Assembly: GCF_001274775.1 (NCBI RefSeq)
Contig: NZ_LGUE01000005.1
Coordinates: 429,836 to 493,835 of the forward strand
Length of the DNA stretch: 64,000 nucleotides
Reading direction: 5' to 3'
Source: Rossellomorea marisflavi
GTDB lineage: Bacteria > Bacillota > Bacilli > Bacillales > Bacillaceae_B
This document shows, one piece after another, positions 44,549 through 53,595 of the stretch. Position 1 is the first letter of the stretch; each line of letters begins with the position of its first letter. Below the pieces are notes generated by a model. The model was not told the DNA's origin, ran no database searches, and worked only from the letters and a program-made list of their open reading frames with translations. A program made the position numbers and the translations under genes.

Positions 44549-45940
44549 ATGAACATTGCGGAAACATCCCTCGAAACGGTGAAACATGCCATACAGAATC
44601 AAAAGTCCTTTTTTAAGAATGGACATACGAGATCCATTTCCAACAGGAAAGAAACCCTTGAAACGCTCTATCGTATGATCAAGGACCATGAGGAAGACAT
44701 CATCCACGCCCTGCAGATGGACTTGAACAAGTCCGAAATGGAGACCTATGCAACGGAAATCGGTATCCTTCTGGAAGAAATCCGCTTCGTGCTCAAACAT
44801 ATGGATGAATGGGCAGAGCCAAAAAAAGTAAAGGTAGCCAAGACCCATATCGGATCTAAAAGTTACTCGGTGCCGGAACCCTATGGCGTCACGCTGATCA
44901 TCTCCCCGTGGAATTACCCGATCCAGCTTGCCCTTGCCCCGGTGATCGGTGCCATTGCGGCAGGGAACACGGCCATCATCAAGCCTTCAGAGCTTACCGT
45001 CCATACATCACGTCTTCTTGAGCGGATCATCTCCGCCCGCTTTGACGGACATGTGCTGAAAGTGATTGAAGGAGGGGTGGAAACAACGGGGCATCTCCTA
45101 GATCAACCATTTGACTACATCTTCTTCACGGGCAGCGTACCAGTCGGGAAGGTCGTCATGGAAGCGGCAAGTAAACGATTGATCCCCGTCACCCTCGAGC
45201 TTGGAGGGAAAAGCCCGTGCATCGTGGATGAGACGGCGGATATCGCCTTGGCAGCCAAGCGGATCGCCTTCGGGAAGGTCACGAATGCAGGTCAGACATG
45301 CATTGCACCGGATTACCTCTTCCTTCATAAGACCATAAAGGAGCAATTCATTACGGAGTTCAAGAACGCCGTCGTCACATTCTATGGTCCTGAGCCCCTC
45401 AAGAATGATAAGTACGGGCGCATCATCAATGAACGTCATTTCGACAGGATTGCATCCTATCTCGATGACGGGGAAATCCTTCTTGGAGGAAAACTCGATC
45501 GTACATTCCTGAAGATGGAGCCGACTCTGATGACACCGAGGGACCACTCTGTCCCGGTCATGCAGGAAGAAATCTTCGGACCCGTATTCCCGGTGCTCGA
45601 GTATGAAAACCTGGAAGAAGTCATTGACTACGTAACGGAAAGGCCGAAGCCCCTGGCCCTGTATCTGTTCACGAACAATGAAGCAACCGAAGCCGCCATC
45701 ACGGGGAATATCTCGTACGGAGGAGGCTGTATCAATGATACCCTGATGCATATCGTGACGCCCTATCTTCCATTCGGCGGCGTAGGGGAAAGCGGGATGG
45801 GGAGCTATCACGGTGAATCCAGCTTCTCCACATTCTCCCACTATAAAAGCGTCATGAAACAGACGAATAAATTCGATATGAGCTTCCGGTACCCTAACGG
45901 AAAATTCGGCATGCAGCTCATCAAAAAACTGCTGAAATAA
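44549..45940 (+). CDS. Class 3-like aldehyde dehydrogenase (YwdH type)
   Basis: A 463-residue ALDH of the shorter class 3 / fatty-aldehyde type (B. subtilis YwdH is 456). Motifs: [55 protein letters not shown] with catalytic Glu and VTNAGQTCIAPDY with catalytic Cys. The C-terminal GGGCINDTLMHIVTPYLPFGGVGESGMGSYHG is typical. ATG 44549 follows CGGAGGTC. Substrate unknown. Convergent with yuzA through a bidirectional terminator. Confidence 0.9.
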   Translation: MNIAETSLETVKHAIQNQKSFFKNGHTRSISNRKETLETLYRMIKDHEEDIIHALQMDLNKSEMETYATEIGILLEEIRFVLKHMDEWAEPKKVKVAKTHIGSKSYSVPEPYGVTLIISPWNYPIQLALAPVIGAIAAGNTAIIKPSELTVHTSRLLERIISARFDGHVLKVIEGGVETTGHLLDQPFDYIFFTGSVPVGKVVMEAASKRLIPVTLELGGKSPCIVDETADIALAAKRIAFGKVTNAGQTCIAPDYLFLHKTIKEQFITEFKNAVVTFYGPEPLKNDKYGRIINERHFDRIASYLDDGEILLGGKLDRTFLKMEPTLMTPRDHSVPVMQEEIFGPVFPVLEYENLEEVIDYVTERPKPLALYLFTNNEATEAAITGNISYGGGCINDTLMHIVTPYLPFGGVGESGMGSYHGESSFSTFSHYKSVMKQTNKFDMSFRYPNGKFGMQLIKKLLK

Positions 45941-45979
45941 AGAAGAAGGCGTCCCGTATTAGGCGGGACGCCTTCTTTC
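45941..45979. terminator. Bidirectional terminator between the aldehyde dehydrogenase and yuzA
   Basis: AAGAAGGCGTCCCG / CGGGACGCCTTCTT stem between convergent genes. Confidence 0.9.
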
Positions 45980-45986
45980 ATTTCAT

Positions 45987-46220
45987 TTATCGTGTAGGCT
46001 CTGTACGGTGATCCCGTTCCAGTTCCTCTGTCGGCTTGAAAAGTAATCCAAGATTGATCAGTCCTGAAATTCCGACCAGGCCATAGATGATCCGTGAAAG
46101 TCCGGCACCTTGTCCTCCGAAAATGGCGGCGACGAGGTCGAATTGGAAAAATCCGATCAGCCCCCAGTTCACGGCACCGATGATGGTAAGAACCAATGCA
46201 ATACGTTGTAAAGCACTCAT
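45987..46220 (-). CDS. yuzA: YuzA, DUF378 membrane protein
   Basis: A 77-residue membrane protein of family DUF378 with two helices and the conserved core LTIIGAVNWGLIGFFQFDLVAAIFG and SRIIYGLVGISGLINL. ATG 46220 follows AAGGAGG and gives the family length; the open frame to 46307 has no such signal. In B. subtilis yuzA lies beside yugI and yugJ, as here. Function unknown. Confidence 0.9.
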   Translation of the reverse strand: MSALQRIALVLTIIGAVNWGLIGFFQFDLVAAIFGGQGAGLSRIIYGLVGISGLINLGLLFKPTEELERDHRTEPTR

Positions 46221-46386
46221 GTTTGTTTCCTCCTTATTGTATGGTTCACTATTACTATGCCCCGTTCGTGAATGGTTATGTGCTGGCCTTTTTCGATTTT
46301 TGGGCAAGTTCTTTGCATTTTACGCCGGGTCTCATCCATAATAAAAAAGGTGAACACGAACATATTCTCTTTAGGAGGTATTTATA

Positions 46387-47556
46387 ATGAATGATTTTAC
46401 GTTTTATAATCCGACGAAATTGATCTTTGGTAAAGGTCAAGTCGAGCAGCTGAAGGACCTTGTCCCTCAATATGGTAAAAAAGTACTTCTCGTATACGGT
46501 GGAGGAAGCATCAAGAAAAGCGGCCTTTATGATCAAGTGACGGCTGTCTTGAAAGACATCGATGCAGAAGTATTCGAACTTGCTGGTGTTGAACCGAATC
46601 CACGTTTGACCACGGTAAGACGCGGTGTGGATATCTGTAAAGAAGAAGGCATCGACTTCCTGCTTGCCGTAGGTGGAGGAAGCGTCATCGACTGTACCAA
46701 AGCAATCGCTGCCGGTGCGAAATATGACGGAGATGCATGGGATCTTGTCACGAAGAAAGCTTTTGCTTCAGAAGCTCTTCCATTCGGTACCGTGTTGACC
46801 CTTGCTGCGACCGGTTCAGAAATGAATGCAGGATCCGTTATCACAAACTGGGAAACCAATGAAAAATACGGTTGGGGAAGCCCGGTTACATTCCCGCAAT
46901 TCTCGATCCTTGATCCGGAAAACACATTCACTGTTCCTAAAAACCACACGATCTACGGAATGGTCGACATGATGTCCCATGTGTTCGAGCAGTACTTCCA
47001 TAATGCTACGAATACACCGCTTCAGGACCGCATGTGTGAATCTGTACTGAAAGTCGTGATTGAAACAGCTCCTAAGCTGATCAATGACCTTGAGAACTAT
47101 GAGCTTCGCGAAACGATCCTTTACTCTGGAACCATTGCCCTCAACGGCATGCTTCAAATGGGTTACAACGGTGACTGGGGAAGCCATAACATCGAGCACG
47201 CTGTGTCTGCCGTGTACGATATCCCTCATGCAGGCGGTTTGGCCATCCTGTTCCCTAACTGGATGAAGCACAACCTGAACGTGAACCCTGCCCGTTTTGC
47301 ACAGCTGGCTGAGCGCGTATGGAATGTCGATCCTGAAGGCAAAACACAGGAAGAAGTGGCTCTTGAAGGAATCGAGAAGCTTCGTGAATTCTGGTCCAGC
47401 ATCGGTGCCCCTTCACGCCTTGCTGACTATGATATCGACGACAGCAAGCTTGACCTCATTGCTGATAAAGCAATGGCCAACGGCGAATTCGGTAACTTCA
47501 ACAACCATAAATTGAACAAAGAGGATACGCTCAGCATCCTGCGCGCATCCCTATAA
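46387..47556 (+). CDS. yugJ: YugJ, iron-containing NADH-dependent alcohol dehydrogenase
   Basis: A 389-residue group III (Fe-dependent) alcohol dehydrogenase. NAD-binding region [19 protein letters not shown]; metal-binding region with Asp/His ligands in [23 protein letters not shown] and [20 protein letters not shown]. Close to butanol dehydrogenase-like YugJ (387 residues). Codon usage is highly biased, suggesting strong expression. ATG 46387 follows TAGGAGGT. Confidence 0.92.
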   Translation: MNDFTFYNPTKLIFGKGQVEQLKDLVPQYGKKVLLVYGGGSIKKSGLYDQVTAVLKDIDAEVFELAGVEPNPRLTTVRRGVDICKEEGIDFLLAVGGGSVIDCTKAIAAGAKYDGDAWDLVTKKAFASEALPFGTVLTLAATGSEMNAGSVITNWETNEKYGWGSPVTFPQFSILDPENTFTVPKNHTIYGMVDMMSHVFEQYFHNATNTPLQDRMCESVLKVVIETAPKLINDLENYELRETILYSGTIALNGMLQMGYNGDWGSHNIEHAVSAVYDIPHAGGLAILFPNWMKHNLNVNPARFAQLAERVWNVDPEGKTQEEVALEGIEKLREFWSSIGAPSRLADYDIDDSKLDLIADKAMANGEFGNFNNHKLNKEDTLSILRASL

Positions 47557-47564
47557 GACTCATG

Positions 47565-47592
47565 GCCGGTCCGATTTTGGACCGGCTATTTT
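47565..47592 (+). terminator. Terminator of yugJ
   Basis: GCCGGTCC / GGACCGGC stem followed by TATTTT; modest T-run. Confidence 0.7.
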
Positions 47593-47625
47593 AAGAAATA
47601 CTGCGCTCTTGTAAAAACTTTTTGA

Positions 47626-47639
47626 TGAATGCGTTTTCA
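47626..47639. promoter_or_regulatory. cre-like site upstream of pgi
   Basis: TGAATGCGTTTTCA matches the cre consensus TGWAAnCGnTnWCA at all defined positions but one. It lies about 80 bp before pgi. Confidence 0.45.
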
Positions 47640-47719
47640 TAAATCTGCGTTTCTTGATTATGATGACCGGATTCGATAAAGTGAGATAGAAGCAAAAATA
47701 AAACAATCGGAGGATGGTT

Positions 47720-49069
47720 ATGACACACATTCGTTTTGATTATTCAAATGCGTTATCCTTTTTTGGTGAACATGAAATTACATATCTGAATGATGCCGTC
47801 AAAGCGGCACATCACGCCCTGCATGAAAAAACGGGTGCAGGAAGCGATTTCCTCGGGTGGATCGATCTTCCTGTCGATTATGATAAAGAAGAATTTGCCC
47901 GCATTCAAAAAGCGTCAGAGAAGATCAATAAAGACTCCGATATCCTTCTTGTCATCGGAATCGGTGGATCTTACCTCGGTGCAAGAGCGGCCATTGAAAT
48001 GCTCAATCACAGCTTCTTCAATACCGTTTCGAAAGAAAAGCGTTCAGCACCGCAGGTCCTCTTCCTGGGACAAAACATCAGCTCCACCTACATGAAAGAC
48101 TTGATGGACCTTCTTGAAGACAAAGACTTCTCCATCAATGTCATCTCAAAATCCGGTACAACAACCGAGCCGGCGATCGCCTTCCGTATCTTCCGCAAAA
48201 TGCTTGAAGAGAAGTATGGAGTGGAAGAAGCCCGCAAACGCATCTATGCGACAACCGATAAGTCAAAAGGAGCGCTTAAGACCCTTGCAAACGACGAAGG
48301 CTACGAAACATTCGTTGTGCCTGATGATGTCGGCGGTCGCTATTCTGTCCTGACGGCTGTAGGTCTCCTGCCGATTGCCGTTAGCGGTGTGGATATCGAA
48401 GCGATGATGGACGGAGCAGCAAAGGCAAGGGAAGACTTCGGTCAATCAGAGCTTTCCGAGAATCCTGCCTACCAATACGCAGCCGTCCGTAACGTCCTAT
48501 ATAACAAAGGGAAAACCATCGAAATGCTCATCAACTACGAGCCGGGTCTTCAATACTTTGCCGAATGGTGGAAGCAGCTCTTCGGTGAGAGCGAAGGAAA
48601 AGACCAAAAAGGGATCTATCCTTCATCTGCAAACTTCTCGACTGATCTTCACTCACTTGGACAGTATGTACAAGAAGGTCGCCGCGATATCTTTGAAACC
48701 GTCGTGAAGGTTCAGGAAGCACGCCATGAGCTTGTGATCGAAGAAGCGGACAGCGATCTTGACGGCCTGAACTACCTTGCAGGCCAAACCATCGATTTCG
48801 TCAACAACAAAGCATTCGAGGGAACGTTGCTCGCCCATACAGATGGAGGCGTTCCGAACCTGATCGTCGAAATCCCTGCTATGGATGCGTATACGTTCGG
48901 ATACCTTGTGTATTTCTTCGAGAAGGCATGTGCCGTGAGCGGTTATCTTCTTGGCGTCAATCCATTCGATCAGCCTGGGGTAGAGGCGTACAAAGTGAAT
49001 ATGTTCGCCCTTCTTGGTAAACCTGGATTCGAAGAAAAGAAAGCAGAACTTGAGAAACGCTTGAAATAA
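47720..49069 (+). CDS. pgi: Glucose-6-phosphate isomerase Pgi
   Basis: A 449-residue phosphoglucose isomerase interconverting glucose-6-phosphate and fructose-6-phosphate (B. subtilis Pgi is about 450). Sugar-phosphate motifs: [17 protein letters not shown] and [15 protein letters not shown]; catalytic Glu/His region in the centre; C-terminal [14 protein letters not shown]. Of two in-frame ATGs, 47720 is 7 bases after GGAGG while 47714 is only 1 base away. Confidence 0.95.
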   Translation: MTHIRFDYSNALSFFGEHEITYLNDAVKAAHHALHEKTGAGSDFLGWIDLPVDYDKEEFARIQKASEKINKDSDILLVIGIGGSYLGARAAIEMLNHSFFNTVSKEKRSAPQVLFLGQNISSTYMKDLMDLLEDKDFSINVISKSGTTTEPAIAFRIFRKMLEEKYGVEEARKRIYATTDKSKGALKTLANDEGYETFVVPDDVGGRYSVLTAVGLLPIAVSGVDIEAMMDGAAKAREDFGQSELSENPAYQYAAVRNVLYNKGKTIEMLINYEPGLQYFAEWWKQLFGESEGKDQKGIYPSSANFSTDLHSLGQYVQEGRRDIFETVVKVQEARHELVIEEADSDLDGLNYLAGQTIDFVNNKAFEGTLLAHTDGGVPNLIVEIPAMDAYTFGYLVYFFEKACAVSGYLLGVNPFDQPGVEAYKVNMFALLGKPGFEEKKAELEKRLK

Positions 49070-49113
49070 TGGATGAATGGACCGGGACAAACATGTTCCG
49101 GTCAATAGAATAG

Positions 49114-49155
49114 CCGAACGAATTCGACACGCTCGAATTCGTTCGGTTTTTTTTG
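49114..49155 (+). terminator. Terminator of pgi
   Basis: CCGAACGAATTCG / CGAATTCGTTCGG stem followed by eight T. Confidence 0.92.
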
Positions 49156-49394
49156 TATTCCTGGGTAGGCCGTTGATTGGAGAGCAGGCCAAAGAGACCC
49201 TTGTAGCAATGCGTGAGACCAAGCGTCATCGATACGTAAGGGCCTTCCACCATGAAAAGAGAGGGCCTGCACGGGGTGAAGAGCGTGTCCTGTATTTTTC
49301 ACATGAACAGCTTTCAAGGAACGTAGTGAGATGACAGCACTTTTCTCGAAATTTATTCGTGTCCCGTAAAGTTATTTACCTTAAGTTGTAAGAA

Positions 49395-49560
49395 ACCCAT
49401 GTCTTTTTGAAGCGTGGGTCAGTAAGACTGCAGGCACACATCTTTAGGATAATGATGGAAGCGCCCATAGACCATGGATGCCATTTCGTTAAAACGGAAT
49501 ATCTTTCTTTGACTGCGCTGAAGGAGAGGGTTTACCATCTTGGTAGACCGAGCGATCGGT
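49395..49560 (+). promoter_or_regulatory. Structured leader upstream of asnB
   Basis: Inside the 430-bp gap before asnB there is a hairpin ACCCAYG / CGTGGGT at 49395-49419 and two adjacent small hairpins at 49533-49545 (TACCA / TGGTA) and 49547-49560 (ACCGA / TCGGT). No T-box consensus or known riboswitch core is visible. The segment 49160-49390 shows nothing I can identify. Confidence 0.35.
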
Positions 49561-49587
49561 TTAACATTCGAGAAAGAAGGCGTATAG
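49540..49587 (+). CDS. Possible 15-codon leader peptide before asnB
   Basis: A TTG-initiated mini-ORF, MVDRAIGLTFEKEGV, with the strong Shine-Dalgarno AAGGAGAGGG ending about 9 bases upstream and a TAG stop 2 bases before the asnB ATG. The arrangement would couple its translation to asnB. It has no asparagine run, so classical attenuation is not suggested. Speculative. Confidence 0.3.
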   Translation: MVDRAIGLTFEKEGV

Positions 49588-49589
49588 AA

Positions 49590-51404
49590 ATGTGTGGAAT
49601 TGCAGGCTGGATTGATTGGAAAAAAGACTTACGAGAACAACAGCATATTTTAAAATCCATGACCGATGCCATTGAACATAGGGGACCGGATGCAGAAGGT
49701 GCGTGGGTGAGCGAGAATGCAGCCCTTGGTCACCGGAGACTCATCGTGATCGACCCGAATGGCGGGAAACAGCCCATGCTTTATCAAAACAACCATCATC
49801 AAATTGCTCTCACCTATAATGGTGAGCTTTACAACTACCTTGAGCTTAAAGAGGAATTGACCGGGAAAGGTCACACCTTCAACACCAGTTCGGATACAGA
49901 AGTTCTGCTTCACTCTTATCTTGAGTGGGGGGAAGAGTGCGTTCGCCACTTCAACGGGATCTTCGCATTCGGAATCTGGGATGAAGAGAAGAAACAACTC
50001 ATGCTTGGTCGCGACCACCTTGGTGTGAAGCCACTTTTCTTTACTGAAGAAGGGAACGGACTCCTCTTCGGTTCCGAGATCAAAGCACTCCTTGCCCATC
50101 CGGAAGTAAACGCGGAAATCGATCAAACAGGTCTTTCTGAGTTATTCGGAATGGGGCCGATGAGAACACCGGGACAAGCCATCTTCAAGAACATCCAAGA
50201 AGTCCGTGCCGGACATTATATGATCTACAATGAGCAAGGAAGAAAAGATGTTCAATACTGGACACTTGAAAGCAAGAAGCATATGGATGATATGGATACG
50301 ACTGTGAATACGATCAAAGAGATCCTTGAAGATACGGTCAAGCGTCAGCTCATTGCCGATAAGCCGCTTACCACCATGCTGTCGGGAGGACTCGACTCAA
50401 GCGGATTGACCGCTATTGCGGGGCGTGAATACGGGGAAAAGACGCTCTCCTCTTATTCCATCGACTTTGTGAATAATGAAGCGGACTTCGAGGAAGACTT
50501 CCTCCGCAGGGATCTTGATGAGCCATGGGTGAAACGTGTGTCCGAACACGTAGGGACGGATCATACGTCCATCGTGTTTGATGCCAAGAAGCTCGTCGAC
50601 AACCTATTGGTTCCCATGAAAGCAAGAGATCTTCCTGGTGTAGGTGAAATCGAGACGTCCCTTTACCTCTTGTTCACGGAAATGAAAAAGACCGCGACTG
50701 TCGCCCTCTCTGGAGAATCAGCGGACGAAGTATTCTCAGGCTATCCTTGGTTCCATCAGGAAGAATACCTTGATGCAGGTGTGTTCCCATGGCTCTTGAA
50801 CATCGGTGGCATCGCCGACGTCATGAAGGATGATCTCCTGGATCGACTCCATATCGAGGACTATCGCAAGCAGCGCTATCAGGAAGCACTGAAGGAGCTC
50901 CCGGTCCTTGAAGGAGAGTCCGACATTGAAGCGAAGCAAAGAAGGATGTCCTTCATGTTCATCACGCGTTTCCTTCCGTTCATGCTTGACCGGAAAGACC
51001 GTGCCAGCATGATGACAGGCTTTGAAGTGCGTGTGCCATTCTGTGATTATCGACTTGTGGAGTATCTTTGGAACATCCCGTTTGAAATGAAAAATGTGGA
51101 CGATATCGAAAAAGGTATCCTGCGTCGTGCACTGAAGGATTATCTTCCGGACGATGTGCGCAATCGGAGGAAGAGTGCTTATCCGAGTACGAAGGATGAG
51201 GCCTATTATGAAGGAGTGAAAGACTGGATGCTGTCGATCTTGAATGATCCTGCGTCCCCGATCCTGAACCTGATCGATGCGGATAAAGTGCGTGCCATGA
51301 TCGAAGACAAAGAACAATCCACCACCATGGTGAAGTCGTTATTCGATTACTTGATCCAGGTGAATGAATGGCTGAAGGAATATGATGTTTCAGTCAAGCT
51401 GTAA
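49590..51404 (+). CDS. asnB: Glutamine-hydrolysing asparagine synthetase
   Basis: A 604-residue class II asparagine synthetase (B. subtilis AsnO-like length). N-terminal glutaminase domain with catalytic Cys2 (MCGIAGWIDW) and HRGPDAEG; C-terminal synthetase domain with the pyrophosphate-binding SGGLDSSGL and FMLDRKDRASM. The start is fixed at 49590 because the Cys must follow the initiator Met; the frame remains open to 49407 but that leader is not real protein. It carries its own leader region. Not followed by an evident terminator before yugN. Confidence 0.94.
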   Translation: MCGIAGWIDWKKDLREQQHILKSMTDAIEHRGPDAEGAWVSENAALGHRRLIVIDPNGGKQPMLYQNNHHQIALTYNGELYNYLELKEELTGKGHTFNTSSDTEVLLHSYLEWGEECVRHFNGIFAFGIWDEEKKQLMLGRDHLGVKPLFFTEEGNGLLFGSEIKALLAHPEVNAEIDQTGLSELFGMGPMRTPGQAIFKNIQEVRAGHYMIYNEQGRKDVQYWTLESKKHMDDMDTTVNTIKEILEDTVKRQLIADKPLTTMLSGGLDSSGLTAIAGREYGEKTLSSYSIDFVNNEADFEEDFLRRDLDEPWVKRVSEHVGTDHTSIVFDAKKLVDNLLVPMKARDLPGVGEIETSLYLLFTEMKKTATVALSGESADEVFSGYPWFHQEEYLDAGVFPWLLNIGGIADVMKDDLLDRLHIEDYRKQRYQEALKELPVLEGESDIEAKQRRMSFMFITRFLPFMLDRKDRASMMTGFEVRVPFCDYRLVEYLWNIPFEMKNVDDIEKGILRRALKDYLPDDVRNRRKSAYPSTKDEAYYEGVKDWMLSILNDPASPILNLIDADKVRAMIEDKEQSTTMVKSLFDYLIQVNEWLKEYDVSVKL

Positions 51405-51465
51405 GACCTACATGTTTTTCCGCTAAAAGGAGAAACTATCCCTAAAATGAAAGGGGATGGATGAT

Positions 51466-51870
51466 GTGATCGAGATTTCATCAAGCCTTGAAGGGAAGCA
51501 TTATCAGCTTTACAAATTGGAGCAGGAGTTGAAGCCTCTGGGGTATTCCATCGGTGGAAACTGGGACTATGACCATGGATACTTCGATTATAAGATCGAT
51601 GATGAAGTGGGGTATCAGTTCTTGAGGCTGCCGTTCACTTCGGTGGATGGTCAGTTGGATTCAAGGGGGGCGACGGTCAAATTCGGGAAGCCGTTCCTTC
51701 TGTCCCATAAATATCAGATAGGACTGGATGACCATGCTTCCACCGGGAATCTGTCGGGGTCCTTCAATCAGTTCTCGGAGCCCCAGGATTCCGATGCCAG
51801 CTTTCCTGAAGAATATATCGAAGTAGGCAGGGAGCTCGTGAAAGAACTCGAGCAGTCCCTGCTTCATTAA
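51466..51870 (+). CDS. yugN: YugN-family protein
   Basis: A 134-residue soluble protein of the YugN family (about 133 residues), starting MIEISSSLEGKHYQLYKLEQELKPLGYSIGGNWDYDHGYFDYKID. GTG 51466 is 9 bases after AAGGGG; the in-frame ATG at 51457 abuts the Shine-Dalgarno sequence. Function unknown. Convergent with yugO: the two stop codons share the palindromic TTAA at 51867-51870. Confidence 0.88.
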   Translation: MIEISSSLEGKHYQLYKLEQELKPLGYSIGGNWDYDHGYFDYKIDDEVGYQFLRLPFTSVDGQLDSRGATVKFGKPFLLSHKYQIGLDDHASTGNLSGSFNQFSEPQDSDASFPEEYIEVGRELVKELEQSLLH

Positions 51871-52856
51871 TTGGATATGACAAGCAGTTCGTCTGTGGTC
51901 TCGACCACAACGTCCATGGGGGGATTCACTAATGTGTTTTCCCCTTTTTTGATGCCTAAAAGGATGACCCTTTCCTTCAGTAATTGGGCGCTGAGGGACT
52001 GGAAGGTCGCCCCCGCGTGCTCATCCATGACGGAGATCAGCTTCAGGTTGTTGCCTTTCAGATGATTCAAGAGCTTAAGGATCGTCCTGGACATTCCTTG
52101 GGAGATGATGCTGTTCATCATGACGAGGCTGGTCTGCATATTCGTCTGGATGACCTCATCCGCTCCGGCCCGCTTCGCATTTTCCACTTGGTCCTTCTGA
52201 AGGACTTCCACGACAGTATGAAGGGAAGGCTGGTTTCCTTTAATGGCAAGCAGACTCAAGATCGTGTTCATATCCGACGTCATCTCGTCCTTGTTCTGAT
52301 CTGATGTGACAAGGGCTATTTTTGCTTCACTTAAATTGGCCTTTTGGAGGATGGCGTCCTTGAAGGGTGAGCCTTTGACGAAATGAACATGGTTGTTGCG
52401 ATAAGGATTCTTCTGAAGGGAATCATCGATGAGGATCACATCGCAGCTTGATTGCAGGGATGTGAGCTGATGGATGATTTCACGGGTGCGTTCGTTCCAC
52501 CCGATGATGATGACGTGACCCTTGCCTTTATAAGCGGTCTTCCCCTCCATATATCCATTCTGAGTCGTCACGGTCTCCGTTGCAAGCATGACGAAGTACG
52601 TGGAGAGAAACCCTGCCCCTACCAGGATGAGGAGGATGCCCAGGGTTTTCCCTTCAGCCGTCTTGGGGACAAAATCTCCGTATCCTACAGTCGAAGTGGT
52701 GATGACGGCCCACCAGATCCCGTCAAAAAATGAGGGGAAGGTGTCCGGTTCGAGATAGTGGATCATGACGCCGCAGGTGCTCATGACGGCAAGGGCCATG
52801 ATCAAGATCCGGATGACAAGCGGCCAGCGCAAAAAGCCGTGGATGAGTTGTTGCAT
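51867..52856 (-). CDS. yugO: YugO, two-TM potassium channel with RCK domain
   Basis: A 329-residue MthK-type K+ channel. Two helices (about 8-30 and 70-92) bracket the pore loop with selectivity filter TVGYGD (WWAVITTSTVGYGDFVP). A cytosolic RCK/TrkA-N domain follows (VIIIGWNERTREIIHQL.. Rossmann) and a TrkA-C-like end. B. subtilis YugO (328) is the channel behind biofilm electrical signalling. ATG 52856 follows AAAGGAG; a second possible ATG 11 codons upstream lacks a signal. Confidence 0.92.
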   Translation of the reverse strand: MQQLIHGFLRWPLVIRILIMALAVMSTCGVMIHYLEPDTFPSFFDGIWWAVITTSTVGYGDFVPKTAEGKTLGILLILVGAGFLSTYFVMLATETVTTQNGYMEGKTAYKGKGHVIIIGWNERTREIIHQLTSLQSSCDVILIDDSLQKNPYRNNHVHFVKGSPFKDAILQKANLSEAKIALVTSDQNKDEMTSDMNTILSLLAIKGNQPSLHTVVEVLQKDQVENAKRAGADEVIQTNMQTSLVMMNSIISQGMSRTILKLLNHLKGNNLKLISVMDEHAGATFQSLSAQLLKERVILLGIKKGENTLVNPPMDVVVETTDELLVISN

Positions 52857-52905
52857 GGGTACCAGCTCCTTTTTATCTGCACTGACCATTATTGCCGAAT
52901 CGGGA

Positions 52906-53457
52906 CTAACTCATAACTCCGTCTGCCCATTCTTTCTTCAGCATGCTGTAGCTGTATACATCATGCGACTGCTGATCCTGCATGATGTAGTCACGGAGCA
53001 GTCCTTCCCTTGTGAATCCAAGCTTCTCCACGACGCGTGAAGATCCCGCGTTCTCCGGAATGATGACCGCGCCGACCCTGACGACGCCTACTTCACGGAA
53101 CAGATAGTCGATGACGGGCTGCAGAGCTTCCGTCATATACCCTTTACCCCAGTGGATTGGCAAGAGGTCATAGCCGATTTCACAGCGTTTGTGTGGCACG
53201 GAGGTTGCGTGGAAGCCACATGTGCCAATGAGGTTGTCCCCCTGATCGGTGATGGCCCAGCGCATAGGGGAGAGTCCTTCGGCTTCCTGCCTCGCTTCGA
53301 TGATCCCTTCGGCTTTGGTGATGGATTCGAGGGGCTCCATGCCGAAGTAGGTCAGCACCTCGGGTGAAGTGTAAAGGGTGAAGAGGGCCTGTGCGTCTTT
53401 TGGATGGAGCTGTCTGAGCGTAAGTCTCGGTGTGGTGAATGTCGGATAGGTGGTCAT
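52906..53457 (-). CDS. GNAT acetyltransferase (RimJ/RimL type)
   Basis: A 183-residue GNAT-fold N-acetyltransferase of the RimJ/RimL subgroup: TPRLTLRQLHPKDAQALF at the N-terminus, CEIGYDLLPIHWGKGYMTEAL forming the acetyl-CoA binding region, and VIPENAGSSRVVEKLGFTREGLLRDYI. Acetylates either protein N-termini or small molecules; target unknown. ATG 53457 follows AAAGGAGGAA. Starts an accessory region. Confidence 0.88.
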   Translation of the reverse strand: MTTYPTFTTPRLTLRQLHPKDAQALFTLYTSPEVLTYFGMEPLESITKAEGIIEARQEAEGLSPMRWAITDQGDNLIGTCGFHATSVPHKRCEIGYDLLPIHWGKGYMTEALQPVIDYLFREVGVVRVGAVIIPENAGSSRVVEKLGFTREGLLRDYIMQDQQSHDVYSYSMLKKEWADGVMS

Positions 53458-53566
53458 GATGGGATTCCTCCTTTATGTATGAAAGGATAATTATACCATG
53501 ATTATCCATTTTTAGGTGCGGGATTTTTCACGTTTTCCCCTTGTCCAAGTTATGCTGGTAAAGAGA

Positions 53567-53590
53567 AAAGTGCCGATTGAGCGGCACTTT
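53567..53590 (-). terminator. Terminator of the VWA lipoprotein gene
   Basis: AAAGTGCCG / CGGCACTTT stem followed on the minus strand by a T-rich sequence (TTTTCTCTTT), just after the stop codon. Confidence 0.8.
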
Positions 53591-53595
53591 CAGGG

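Noticed and set aside
49160-49590. T-box riboswitch upstream of asnB
   Set aside because: The conserved T-box sequence and a terminator after it are not present.
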